This document shows positions 33,674 to 42,400 of a stretch of DNA of 64,000 nucleotides, piece by piece. Both the position numbers and the translations under genes were made by a program. Under the pieces are notes generated by a model. It saw only the letters and a list, made by a program, of their open reading frames with translations, searched no databases and was not told the DNA's origin. Numbering within the stretch: position 1 is the stretch's first letter; each line of letters begins with the position of its first letter. Origin of the DNA: Leptolyngbya sp. KIOST-1 (GTDB taxonomy: Bacteria; Cyanobacteriota; Cyanobacteriia; Phormidesmidales; Phormidesmidaceae); contig NZ_JQFA01000002.1 in NCBI RefSeq assembly GCF_000763385.1, positions 2,914,001 to 2,978,000 on the forward strand, given 5' to 3'.

Positions 33674-34486
33674 ATGAGAGCGTATCGGGCCGCCGCCGTA
33701 CAGATGACCAGTGTGCCAGATTTGGCCAAGAACTTGGCCCAGGCTGAGGAGCTGATCGACCTAGCCGCCCGCCAGGGGGCCGAACTGGTCAGTCTGCCCG
33801 AAAACTTTTCGTTTTTGGGCGACGAAGCCGCCAAGATTGCCCAGGCCGACGCCATCAGCCGGGCCAGCGAGGCGTTTCTCAAAACCATGGCCCAGCGCTA
33901 CCAGGTCACTCTGATTGGCGGCGGTTATCCGGTACCGGCCAAAGAGGGCAAGGTGTTCAACACGGCACTGCTGGTTTCCCCCGAAGGACAGGAGCTACTG
34001 CGCTACGAAAAAGTGCACCTGTTCGATGTCAACCTGCCCGACGGTAACACCTACCGCGAGTCCAACACCGTGATCTCGGGCCACCTGCTGCCGGATGTGT
34101 TTCCCTCCAAGCCCTTTGGCATTTTGGGTTTGTCGGTGTGCTACGACGTGCGCTTCCCCGAGCTATACCGTCACCTGTCTCAGCAGGGGGCCGAAGTGCT
34201 GGTGGTGCCCGCCGCCTTTACCGAATTCACCGGCAAAGACCACTGGCAGGTGCTGCTCAAGGCCCGGGCGATCGAAAACACCTGCTACGTGATTGCGCCC
34301 GCCCAAACCGGCTTCCACAACGCCCGCCGCCAGTCCCACGGCCACGCCATGATCATCGACCCCTGGGGTATGGTGCTGGCCGATGCCGGGGTTGAGACGG
34401 GAGTGGCGATCGCCGAAATCAATCCCGATCGCATTTCTCAGGTGCGCCGACAGATGCCCTCCCTGGCCCACCGGGTCTTTCCCTGA
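33674..34486 (+). CDS. Nitrilase-superfamily amidohydrolase (Nit1/Nit2-like)
   Basis: A 270-residue carbon-nitrogen hydrolase. The Glu-Lys-Cys catalytic triad is visible: Glu in 'SLPENFSFLG', Lys in 'RYEKVHLFDVN' and Cys in 'LSVCYDVRFPELYR'. 'GHAMIIDPWGMVLADAG' near the end is typical. 'FDVNLPDGNTYRESNTVISG' and the length place it close to Nit1, the deaminated-glutathione amidase that repairs a side product of transaminases, though omega-amidase (Nit2) is the close alternative. It acts in the cytoplasm. The gene has AGGT just upstream and a likely promoter in the 131-bp gap before it. Confidence 0.88.
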   Translation: MRAYRAAAVQMTSVPDLAKNLAQAEELIDLAARQGAELVSLPENFSFLGDEAAKIAQADAISRASEAFLKTMAQRYQVTLIGGGYPVPAKEGKVFNTALLVSPEGQELLRYEKVHLFDVNLPDGNTYRESNTVISGHLLPDVFPSKPFGILGLSVCYDVRFPELYRHLSQQGAEVLVVPAAFTEFTGKDHWQVLLKARAIENTCYVIAPAQTGFHNARRQSHGHAMIIDPWGMVLADAGVETGVAIAEINPDRISQVRRQMPSLAHRVFP

Positions 34487-34552
34487 GGCTCTTTTCCTAA
34501 GGAAAACAACGGCTATAACGATCCCTGTGAACTCTTTACAGGAAGAAATCTC

Positions 34553-34579
34553 ATGTACATTGTATGGGACGAGTTGTAG
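34553..34579 (+). CDS. Possible 8-codon leader peptide before the antiporter
   Basis: ATG 34553 has the best ribosome-binding site in the region (ACAGGAAG, 9 nt away) and opens an 8-residue frame, MYIVWDEL. It stops at 34579, 8 nt before the in-frame antiporter ATG at 34588. A coupled leader is possible, but such short frames arise easily by chance. Confidence 0.25.
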   Translation: MYIVWDEL

Positions 34580-36039
34580 CGGTCTGCATGGCGAATTGGA
34601 TGAGTGCCCTCATCGGCAGCGACCTGATTAGTGTCTCCCCCCCCTTTCTCCCGTTGACCTCTGGTGCCAGTCTCTGGCTTGCCGAAGTTGCAGAATCGGA
34701 AGCGGAGCTAGAGCCGCTGATTCTCGCCAGCGTGCTGCTGAGTTTGATAGTGGTCTACCTGGCTGCCAAAATTGGCGGTGAGTTGTGTGCCCGCGTCAAC
34801 CTCCCCGCTGTGTTGGGAGAGTTGGTTGGGGGGGTGATTGTCGGTGTCTCGGCCATGCACCTGATCGTGTTTCCCGAGGGCGGCGGCGAGGTACAGTCGC
34901 TGCTGATGAACCTGGTGGGTATGACCACCAACCAGTCGCCCGAGGGTTTGCTCAGGGTATTTCAGGGCGAGAGCGAAGTCATCTCGATTCTGGCCGAACT
35001 GGGGGTGATTATTCTCCTGTTTGAGATTGGCCTAGAGTCTGACCTCAAAGAGCTGATTCGGGTTGGCCCCCAGGCGGCGATGGTGGCCATTGTGGGCGTG
35101 GTCGCACCCTTTGCCGCCGGTACGGCGGGGCTGATTGCGCTGTTTGGCATCGGCACCATTCCGGCGGTGTTTGCTGGGGCTGCACTCACGGCAACCAGCA
35201 TTGGCATTACGGCTAAGGTGCTGGCTGAAATGCAGCAACTAAGCTCCAAGGAAGGGCAGATTATCATCGGGGCGGCGGTGCTGGATGACGTACTCGGCAT
35301 TATTGTCCTGGCCGTAGTCGCCAGCCTGGCCAAAACTGGCGAAATTGAAATTCTCAACGTGGTCTATCTGATCGCTGGAGCCGCCGCCTTTCTGGTGGGG
35401 TCAATCTTTATTGGTCGCCTGCTCAGCCCCTACTTTGTCATGGTGGTCAACCAGATGCGAACTCGCGGTCAGGTGATCATCAGCTCGCTGATTTTTGCCT
35501 TTGTACTGGCTTATATCGCCGCCGCCATTCAGCTAGAGGCCATTCTAGGCGCTTTTGCAGCGGGCCTGATTTTAGCTGAAACCTCTAAGCACAAAGAGCT
35601 GGAGGAGCAGATCAGCCCCATTGCCGACATGCTGGTGCCGATTTTCTTTATCACCGTTGGGGCCCGCACCGACCTGAGCGTGCTCAATCCACTAGAACCA
35701 GCCAACCGGGCTGGATTGGTCATTGCCTCGTTTCTGGTGGTGGTGGCCATTCTAGGTAAGGTCATAGCTGGGTTCGTGATCTTTGGCCAACCCGGCATCA
35801 ATCGCCTGGCGGTTGGAGTGGGTATGATTCCCCGGGGCGAGGTGGGGCTGGTGTTTGCCGGGGTCGGAGCCGCCAGTGGCGTCCTAACCGAATCCCTCGA
35901 TGCCGCCATCATCGTTATGGTGATCTTCACGACATTTCTGGCTCCGCCCCTGCTGCGGGTGGTGTTTAAGGATGACGAGGAGGCGATCGCTCAGGCCATC
36001 AGTGAACCTATAGCCGAAGAGGTAGAATCCGCCCCATAG
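34564..36039 (+). CDS. CPA2-family Na+(K+)/H+ antiporter
   Basis: Up to 491 residues with about 12-13 transmembrane helices. The first core helix region 'AAKIGGELCARVNLPAVLGELVGGVIVG' and the ion-site 'GAAVLDDVLGIIVLAVV' with a DD pair are typical of the Kef/NapA (CPA2) group. The DD pair suggests an electrogenic antiporter. 'GAFAAGLILAET', 'PIFFITVGARTDLSVL' and 'GMIPRGEVGLVFAG' complete the fold. No C-terminal TrkA-N or USP domain is present. Cyanobacterial relatives include NhaS3, needed for salt tolerance and located in thylakoids; that identity is only likely. Starts at 34564, 34588 or 34600 are all possible, and 34588 suits coupling to the short frame upstream. Confidence 0.88.
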   Translation: MGRVVAVCMANWMSALIGSDLISVSPPFLPLTSGASLWLAEVAESEAELEPLILASVLLSLIVVYLAAKIGGELCARVNLPAVLGELVGGVIVGVSAMHLIVFPEGGGEVQSLLMNLVGMTTNQSPEGLLRVFQGESEVISILAELGVIILLFEIGLESDLKELIRVGPQAAMVAIVGVVAPFAAGTAGLIALFGIGTIPAVFAGAALTATSIGITAKVLAEMQQLSSKEGQIIIGAAVLDDVLGIIVLAVVASLAKTGEIEILNVVYLIAGAAAFLVGSIFIGRLLSPYFVMVVNQMRTRGQVIISSLIFAFVLAYIAAAIQLEAILGAFAAGLILAETSKHKELEEQISPIADMLVPIFFITVGARTDLSVLNPLEPANRAGLVIASFLVVVAILGKVIAGFVIFGQPGINRLAVGVGMIPRGEVGLVFAGVGAASGVLTESLDAAIIVMVIFTTFLAPPLLRVVFKDDEEAIAQAISEPIAEEVESAP

Positions 36040-36093
36040 GTGTTTGAGGAGAATGAACTCCCTGACCAACCTTGCTATACTGAGTATGCTTTT

Positions 36094-36166
36094 GCTGGTG
36101 TAGCTCAGTTGGTAGAGCAGCTGATTTGTAATCAGCCGGTCGCAAGTTCGAGTCTTGTCACCAGCT
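36094..36166 (+). tRNA. trnT: tRNA-Thr (anticodon TGT)
   Basis: A 73-nt cloverleaf: acceptor GCTGGTG/CACCAGC, D arm GCTC/GAGC, anticodon stem GCTGA/TCAGC with loop TTTGTAA (anticodon TGT, threonine), and T arm with TTCGAGT. No CCA is encoded. A TATACT -10 box (36076-36081) and TGAACT -35 box (16-bp spacing) precede it. The gene is complete and marks the left edge of the integrase-bearing island. Confidence 0.95.
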
Positions 36167-36174
36167 TATCCCTA

Positions 36175-36209
36175 AAACCCCTGAAATCAATAGGTTTCAG
36201 GGGTTTTTT
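36175..36209 (+). terminator. Rho-independent terminator of tRNA-Thr
   Basis: A 12-bp perfect stem (36175-36186 with 36195-36206, core AACCCCTGAAA) has an 8-nt loop and runs into six Ts (36204-36209). It lies right behind the tRNA. Confidence 0.93.
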
Positions 36210-36283
36210 GTCGTCAGTGAATCCGTAGAGCCCAAGTACCCATGTTCTAAATTCATCACTCTTTTGGGTATCTTCCAAGCTTT

Positions 36284-36316
36284 TTGGGTGTAAATTGGGT
36301 GTAAATTGGGTGTAAT
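36284..36316 (+). repeat. Three 11-bp direct repeats TTGGGTGTAAA upstream of the integrase
   Basis: TTGGGTGTAAA is repeated at 36284, 36295 and 36306 (the last ending AAT), one helical turn apart, 26 bp before the integrase ATG. Two inverted copies lie in the coding region at 36601-36622. The layout suits arm-type binding sites of a tyrosine integrase or its excisionase. Confidence 0.75.
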
Positions 36317-36341
36317 TCAAACGTACTGCTGAGGTAGCTCT

Positions 36342-37493
36342 ATGTACTCTAAAACCCCCACTGGCAAAGCTTCTAAAGGAACTGTTACGGTAATCACCTC
36401 TAATGGCCGGTTGCAGCTCCGATTTCGCCATGCTGGCGAGCGGCATTACATTTCCATAGGGCTGTCTGACAGCCCAGAAGGGCGCAAACTAGCTGAGATG
36501 AAGGCTAGAGAGATCGAGCTAGATATTCTTTCCGGCAACTTCGACCAAACTCTGGCAAAGTACAAGCCTCAGTCAGCAATGAGTGTGGCATCGCTGGACA
36601 TTACACCCAAAACTACACCCAAGCTGAATGAGCTGTGGCAGCAGTACGTTGATGCCAGGAAGACTGGCAAGTCTCCTGCAACAATTCGGATGTACGGGTG
36701 GATGGCTAACCATTTGGAAAGGTGTCCTCACAAGCACTTGGCTGACTCTCAGGCCGTGTTTGATTGGGTTACTACCCACGTGCCCGCTGACTCGGCTAAG
36801 CGGGTTTTAATGCACTTGGGGGCCTGCTGCCGGTGGGCCAAGAAGTCAGACATCATTGGCTCAAACCCGTTTGATGGGATGTCTGCCGATGTCAAAGTGC
36901 AGAAGGCCGGGACAGAGGAGGAGGAGATCAATCCCTTCACCCGCGATGAGCGGGATCAAGTTATCGCGGCCTTCAAGGCAAATCGGTATTACGGCTACTA
37001 TGCCCCTTTGATGCAATTTCTGTTTTTCACTGGGTGTCGCCCATCAGAAGCGATCGCGCTTCAGTGGAAACATATCGGATCCAAAGTCATAACTTTTAGG
37101 CAAGCGGTGATTTATGACGGTAGAAGGCTGGTATTGAAGGAAGGCCTCAAGACTCAGAAGTTGAGGAGGTTTCCAGTCAATGCCCAGTTGACCGAACTGC
37201 TGGAGTCGATCAAGCCCGCTTCAGCTGATCCTGAAGCGTTGGTATTTCCCAGTCGGGAATTCAAATTCATCGATTGGCACAACTTCGCGAACCGGGCCTG
37301 GGCCAAAGTGATGGCTTCTTTGACAGATATTGAGTACCGCAATCCCTATCAGACTCGGCATACGTTTTGTAGCCTTTGTCGAGAGGCAGATATACCCAGC
37401 ATTCAAATTGCTAAGTGGGTAGGTAACTCCGCGCAGATGATTGATCGGGTCTATGCTAAGCCGACAGATCATATTCAGGTGCCAGAGTTGTGA
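36342..37493 (+). CDS. Tyrosine-family integrase
   Basis: A 383-residue site-specific recombinase. An N-terminal arm-binding region ('GRLQLRFRHAGERHYISIGL') precedes a SAM-like core-binding domain (about 85-180) and the catalytic domain. Catalytic residues are Arg in 'FFTGCRPSEAIAL', Lys in 'GLKTQKLRRFPV', the His/Arg pair in 'YQTRHTFCSLC', and the nucleophile Tyr in 'DRVYAKP'. It begins 176 bp after the tRNA-Thr gene, as in islands and prophages integrated at tRNA 3' ends. GAGGT precedes the ATG. Repeats TTGGGTGTAA lie upstream of and inside the gene. It probably catalyses integration of the island (inference). Confidence 0.93.
   Translation: MYSKTPTGKASKGTVTVITSNGRLQLRFRHAGERHYISIGLSDSPEGRKLAEMKAREIELDILSGNFDQTLAKYKPQSAMSVASLDITPKTTPKLNELWQQYVDARKTGKSPATIRMYGWMANHLERCPHKHLADSQAVFDWVTTHVPADSAKRVLMHLGACCRWAKKSDIIGSNPFDGMSADVKVQKAGTEEEEINPFTRDERDQVIAAFKANRYYGYYAPLMQFLFFTGCRPSEAIALQWKHIGSKVITFRQAVIYDGRRLVLKEGLKTQKLRRFPVNAQLTELLESIKPASADPEALVFPSREFKFIDWHNFANRAWAKVMASLTDIEYRNPYQTRHTFCSLCREADIPSIQIAKWVGNSAQMIDRVYAKPTDHIQVPEL
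36601..36622 (-). repeat. Two inverted TTGGGTGTA(A) copies within the integrase gene
   Basis: TTACACCCAA (36601-36610) and TACACCCAA (36614-36622) are reverse-complement copies of the upstream 11-bp repeat, about 300 bp away. They encode 'ITPKTTPKL'. Five copies in two opposed clusters are hard to explain by coding alone. Confidence 0.65.
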
Positions 37494-37521
37494 AACTCAA
37501 ACTCAAGGCTCTCAATCGCGC

Positions 37522-37557
37522 ACGCCCTAGGTCAAAACCTATGGGCGTTTTTGTTTT
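37522..37557 (+). terminator. Terminator after the integrase
   Basis: The stem ACGCCCTAGGT / ACCTATGGGCGT (37522-37532 with 37537-37548, one bulge, 4-nt loop) is followed by TTTTTGTTTT. It lies 29 bp after the integrase stop. Confidence 0.85.
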
Positions 37558-37735
37558 CAAGAATTCTCTAAATCAACAAACTAAATGTCGATTGAGGGCT
37601 CTCGATAACCTGAAAAAGCGCTAGGATTAATTCTCCTAAAATCCTAAAGCCTATCAATAGGCGGCAGCTGAAAGCATTGCCGTGAAGGGAGTCTAAAGGT
37701 ATTGGATATTATTAGATATGTATTTATTAGCCGTC

Positions 37736-37763
37736 TTTACAAGCATTATAATCGTGCTATAGT
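37736..37763 (+). promoter_or_regulatory. Sigma-70-like promoter of the second recombinase
   Basis: TTTACA (37736-37741), a 16-bp spacer and TATAGT (37758-37763) lie in a strongly AT-rich stretch, 23 bp before ATG 37787. The spacer also holds TATAAT at 37747. Confidence 0.55.
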
Positions 37764-37786
37764 TTCATTTTTAATACTCCAAGACG

Positions 37787-39394
37787 ATGGCCTATTATGT
37801 TCCTGTTTCGCTATTTGATGTTCTGGAGCTATTCAATAGTTCAGCTCCTGCAAGAAGTAACCCAAAGCTTGTGGGTAACCTAAAGACTGTTCTTCGGAAA
37901 TATATCTTGCCGAACTATGGCTTATCTCCTTTGTCGCTGAAGCAGGAGGAATGTTTAGTTGCTTCCCTGAAGTCACTGAAGTTTCGCGACTTTAAGAATG
38001 TGGAGTTTTACTTGCTAAAAACTGCTACTAGTGTTAGCAAAGGAACCCTTGCTAATTACAAGTCAGTACTTAGCCGATTCCTAAGCTGGGCGCAAGATCA
38101 AGCTTGGTACCATGATGCCGCTGGTACCTATGACGGTCAGCTCGCTCCTCGATTGAGAACTGACTACAGTCTTAAAAGGGCTCGAAGGGGCAAGGGACGA
38201 CCACGAGCCGCTAACCCTCATAGCCTTAAAGCTCATGAACTCAACTCGACTTTGGTCAAGCAGATAGAGCAATTCCATAATTTTTTGACAGCACCAGAAA
38301 TTCCTAAGCGCCAAGATCGCCCCTTAAGAGAGGTTACTTATAAGTCTTACGAACTTTCCATCCGACTTTTCGGTGGGTGGCTTCATAAGGTTCAAGACCT
38401 TCCTTTAGATGAAATTAGGTTAGAGATGATGGCTGACCGAGATTGGCTAGATGACTTCATAGCCTGGGGAATCAATGAACGTAAAAATAGCTATGGCTGG
38501 GCTATTGTTACTAGTGCTGCGGCATTAAATGTTGCAAAGTGGCAACACTATAAACGCTCAAAACAAGCCAAATACCGAGATATAGAAGAAATCGAGGATA
38601 TTCGAGCTTTGATGATTCAAATTTCCCATAAGCGAGAAAGAGAACCCAAGCGCACTATTTCTAAGGAGGTGCTGGCTGAAAAATTGATTACTCTCGAACA
38701 ATGTATTGAAGTGGTGAACTATTTAAGAAAGTGCTGTGCTCCCCAACTGTCACGCCTGATTAGGGGAGAGGGCAAGCGTAATGTTGCTGGAGGGAAGCGA
38801 TCTGATCTAGCAATTATGCAGAGTTGGCAACGATACTTGCTTATCGCAATTCTGACATACTGCCCAATTCGTCAGCGGGAACTGAGAGAACTAGAGATAG
38901 GCAGAACCTTATTTCGGGAGGAGGATGGCTATGTGGTGCGACTCAGTCCTGAAGACCATAAGACCGGGAGTAAGACCGGCAAGGAAAGGGAATTTGCCTT
39001 ACCCTCTCACTTGACTGCTGATTTAGATGAGTGGATAAATGTCTGGAGACCTAAGGCTACAAAGGCACATCAACTTGTTTTCTTTCAAATTTCACCTCAA
39101 CTGCCTGAGAATCTTGGGAGCCCGTATTTGGGTACTAGGATTAGCGAGCTAGTCACTCGCACTATGTACAAGGTGACAGGGGTTCTGTACGGCGAGCCGA
39201 AGCGGACTTCACCCCACGATTTTCGACGAATTGCCATCACTTGGCAGCGAAAACATGGCAGCCGTGACCAGGATGAGGCGTTGGCGGAGATGATGGGGCA
39301 TTCAGTTCGGGAGGCTGACAGAACCTATAGCCAGTTGACCAGCCGTGAGAGAACCGAGAAGGCTCAAAATTGGTGGAAGGCTCAATCGTCTTGA
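37787..39394 (+). CDS. Large tyrosine recombinase
   Basis: A 535-residue recombinase, longer than the typical 300-400. Two helical DNA-binding segments appear ('NYKSVLSRFLSWAQDQAW', and about 200-290). The C-terminal catalytic domain is intact: Arg in 'TYCPIRQRELREL', Lys in 'EDHKTGSKTG', 'PHDFRRIAITW', His in 'EMMGHSVREADRTYSQL' and its Tyr nucleophile. It is distinct from the smaller integrase upstream. A strong AT-rich promoter precedes it, and its stop is 22 bp from the end of the convergent helicase gene. It may move a second, nested element or act with the first enzyme. Confidence 0.88.
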   Translation: MAYYVPVSLFDVLELFNSSAPARSNPKLVGNLKTVLRKYILPNYGLSPLSLKQEECLVASLKSLKFRDFKNVEFYLLKTATSVSKGTLANYKSVLSRFLSWAQDQAWYHDAAGTYDGQLAPRLRTDYSLKRARRGKGRPRAANPHSLKAHELNSTLVKQIEQFHNFLTAPEIPKRQDRPLREVTYKSYELSIRLFGGWLHKVQDLPLDEIRLEMMADRDWLDDFIAWGINERKNSYGWAIVTSAAALNVAKWQHYKRSKQAKYRDIEEIEDIRALMIQISHKREREPKRTISKEVLAEKLITLEQCIEVVNYLRKCCAPQLSRLIRGEGKRNVAGGKRSDLAIMQSWQRYLLIAILTYCPIRQRELRELEIGRTLFREEDGYVVRLSPEDHKTGSKTGKEREFALPSHLTADLDEWINVWRPKATKAHQLVFFQISPQLPENLGSPYLGTRISELVTRTMYKVTGVLYGEPKRTSPHDFRRIAITWQRKHGSRDQDEALAEMMGHSVREADRTYSQLTSRERTEKAQNWWKAQSS

Positions 39395-39416
39395 GCACTA
39401 CGGGTTAACAGACTGC

Positions 39417-42400
39417 TTAGGGGAGCAGGCTGGAAAGAATCGAGAGCTGACTGCGCCAGTCTTGGTCATAGCGAAGAACTAGGACGGAGTAGCCAGCGCT
39501 GTACCTTAAGTTGTCTCGGTCAATCTGGTCTTGCTCCCGTTGATCTGGATGGTCGTGGACAGAGCCATCACAGAAGATAGCCACTTTTTCTCTTGTGTAG
39601 AGGAAGTCGGGCTTACAGTTAGCAACTTCAATGAGGGTTTGGGCGGTATCGGGCAGTTTAAGACCTTGCTGATAAATGGCGTCTAACACCTGACGCTCTA
39701 AATCAGAGCTAGGATCCGTTTGGGCTATAAGCCACGCATAATGCTCATCTCGTTTATCGCTATCTACATGGAGGCAAACATTGCTGGTGGTGAGCTGATT
39801 TAGCCAGGGCCGGATCAGATGCCGGTTTAGCAATGGATGGTCAAACTGATTGCGATAGGACAACAAGCATTCGTAGCAGGCTTGGATGCAGCTTTCTTTT
39901 TCGTGGTTAAAGTGGCAAATATCCAAAGCCTCGGCAGCTAGCCGTTGAAATGATTTGGGGTCTTCCAGAATCTGTGAGAGCACCCCAGCTCCACCCTCTG
40001 AGGCCTCCCAGAATAAGATATGGTGGCCTTGCCCCAGCCGCTCAGAGGCTAGCTCATCGTTCTCAAGTTTATAAGCAGCTTGAATAGCTCTCTGTAGTGC
40101 GTATTGGAAACTGGCCAAAAACGCTTCTGAGTTTTCGGCAGGAACTTGGCAAGGCTCCACCATTAAGACATTACAGGTGTCATCTACAACCAGATGTACC
40201 TGGCTGTGTAGTGAGTCTGGAGCTAGCTGTTCTTTTTCTTGCTTGGGTTCACCCCATAAGCCGGTGGCCGTGTTTAACTTAAAGCCAGCTTCCTGGCGGT
40301 TGCGAGTTAGGCCTCGATTGATACGCCATAGTTTGGCTGTTTCCCCAAAGGTGAGCTTGAGCAACGAAGTGCCATCTTCGGCTTCAACGGTGGCTACGAC
40401 TTTTCGCCCTTCGCTATAGCGGAAGTGTGTAGTGACGTTGTAACCATATTTGAGGCGTTCTTCTTCATCGCAGGTAATGCGTTCTCGCCGCCGGGTCAGC
40501 ATGGTTTCCATGGTGAGTAAGCGGTTTAGCTTCGGCGGGTTGTTACGGCTATCAGCCTTGAGCTGAGCACCGCAGTTTTCACAGAATTCTCTTAAGGAGT
40601 TGTCACCATCGTGGAAATAACCACAGGTTGGACATAGCGCCACCCGTTGATAGGCGGCTTCTATACCCCCAACCGGGGTGCGGGTTTTAGATATTTGGAA
40701 TTTACTCCCTTCGTAGTAGACAATGTTGCCTGGGGCAAATTCACGAATGGCTACAACCCTTGGTCGCGAGATGAATTCCCCATCATCTCCGGCTTGGATA
40801 TACGTGCGCACGGGCAAGCGGGGGAAATTGTAACCCGGCAAAAACCCCTCAGAGGCAAAGTAGCGGTAGGGATAAAACTCAAACTGGGTGTGACCACTGC
40901 CAGGTTTTACTTGGCCAACCAACAGGTCTATTTGTCGCCGGGCCTCGCGCTCCAGGGCCTCGGCATTTTTCCGTTCTTCATGGGTCACATTGCCTCGGGC
41001 CGAGCGGTCAATAACTTGGCGAGCGGTTTCTAGCTGAGCCACGGCATCGCTGTAAAGGGCTCGCCAGCGATCGCACGCCCTGTCAAAGCTATTAAGGGCC
41101 GTCTCCAGCACGTAGCGCAACCAATCTTCGCTGTACCAGGCCGCCTGGGTTAAGTCGTTTTGGCAAATCCTATCTTGCAAGATAGTCTGGGCTGCCTTTA
41201 GACAACGCTCTAGGCGGTCTGATGCGAGATGCAGTTCGTTGCGGATGCTTTCCTTGAGGGGATAGCTTACTTGCTCCAGATCAAGCAGCTGGTTCATGGA
41301 ATTTTCCAACGATAGCCCTGTATGGGCTAACCAGATGGAATGAATGTGGGCACGAATGAGATCTTGGTTACCCAACTCTAGTTTTGGAGGGACAACGACC
41401 CCAGCCACCATTTGATCTTGCCGCTTAAAAAAATACTGATCGTGGCCACTGCCGATGGAGGCATAGGTGATGACCAAAGCAGCTTGCCCACTTCTACCGG
41501 CTCGACCACTGCGCTGGGCATAGTTTGCTGGGCTAGGAGGGACGTTCCGCATGTGAACGATGTTCAAATCGGAAATATCGATACCCAACTCCATGGTGGG
41601 AGAACAAAATAGGGTGGCGAGTTTGCCGTCTCTAAATTTCGCTTCACGCTCCTGGCGTTTTTCGTTTTTGACTTGGCCGGTGTGTTCTCGTCCCTCTAGG
41701 TTGTGGATGCCTGAGCTGCTTTGTTCGTAGAAGGTTTGGAAGAACTTATTTACTTCGGTGAAGGCCACCTCACTTCCCTGAAGCCGCTTGGCGGTCATGG
41801 GGTCTGGAGGGATGTGGGTTGCTTTTTGGGCGACCCATTTCAGAGAATCTACCCGGAGTTGAATTTTGTCCTGCTCTTGGAGCAGAAAGCCCGCATCGGC
41901 TAGAGCCGCTACAAACGCTCGAACGAGCGCGTCATAGTCAGCCTCGGAAATTGGTTGATTCAGCCAGGGCCAAGCTCGCTCAGACCGCAGAAAACGGCCT
42001 ATTTTGCTACGGGCGGTGAGCTTCACCTGGGCCTTGCCCCAATCTGTACCGCGCTCTGATTGGTGGTATGTGGCCCATTTGGCTTCATGAAGCTTTTCAT
42101 ACATATCGAACGACCAGGGATCGGCGATCGCTTGATTAACTTCCCTGAGAAGCTGCTCTACCTTCTCAGTCTGGAGCAGGTCGGCATCGAGCGCCAAGTC
42201 TTTGCGGAGTTGGTCTAAAAACGCTTTCACCACCTCACAGCGTTGCTGAGCTGTAGCCTGCAATAAGATGCGGTGAGGGTATCTCTCCCATAGGCTATTG
42301 GAGGTGCAAACTTCCTCAATGCCATCATATTCAATGGCTAACAAACCGCACTGCTCTAAATTGGGCTGTACAAAGCGCCAACCCTTTCTCAGGTCTTCAT

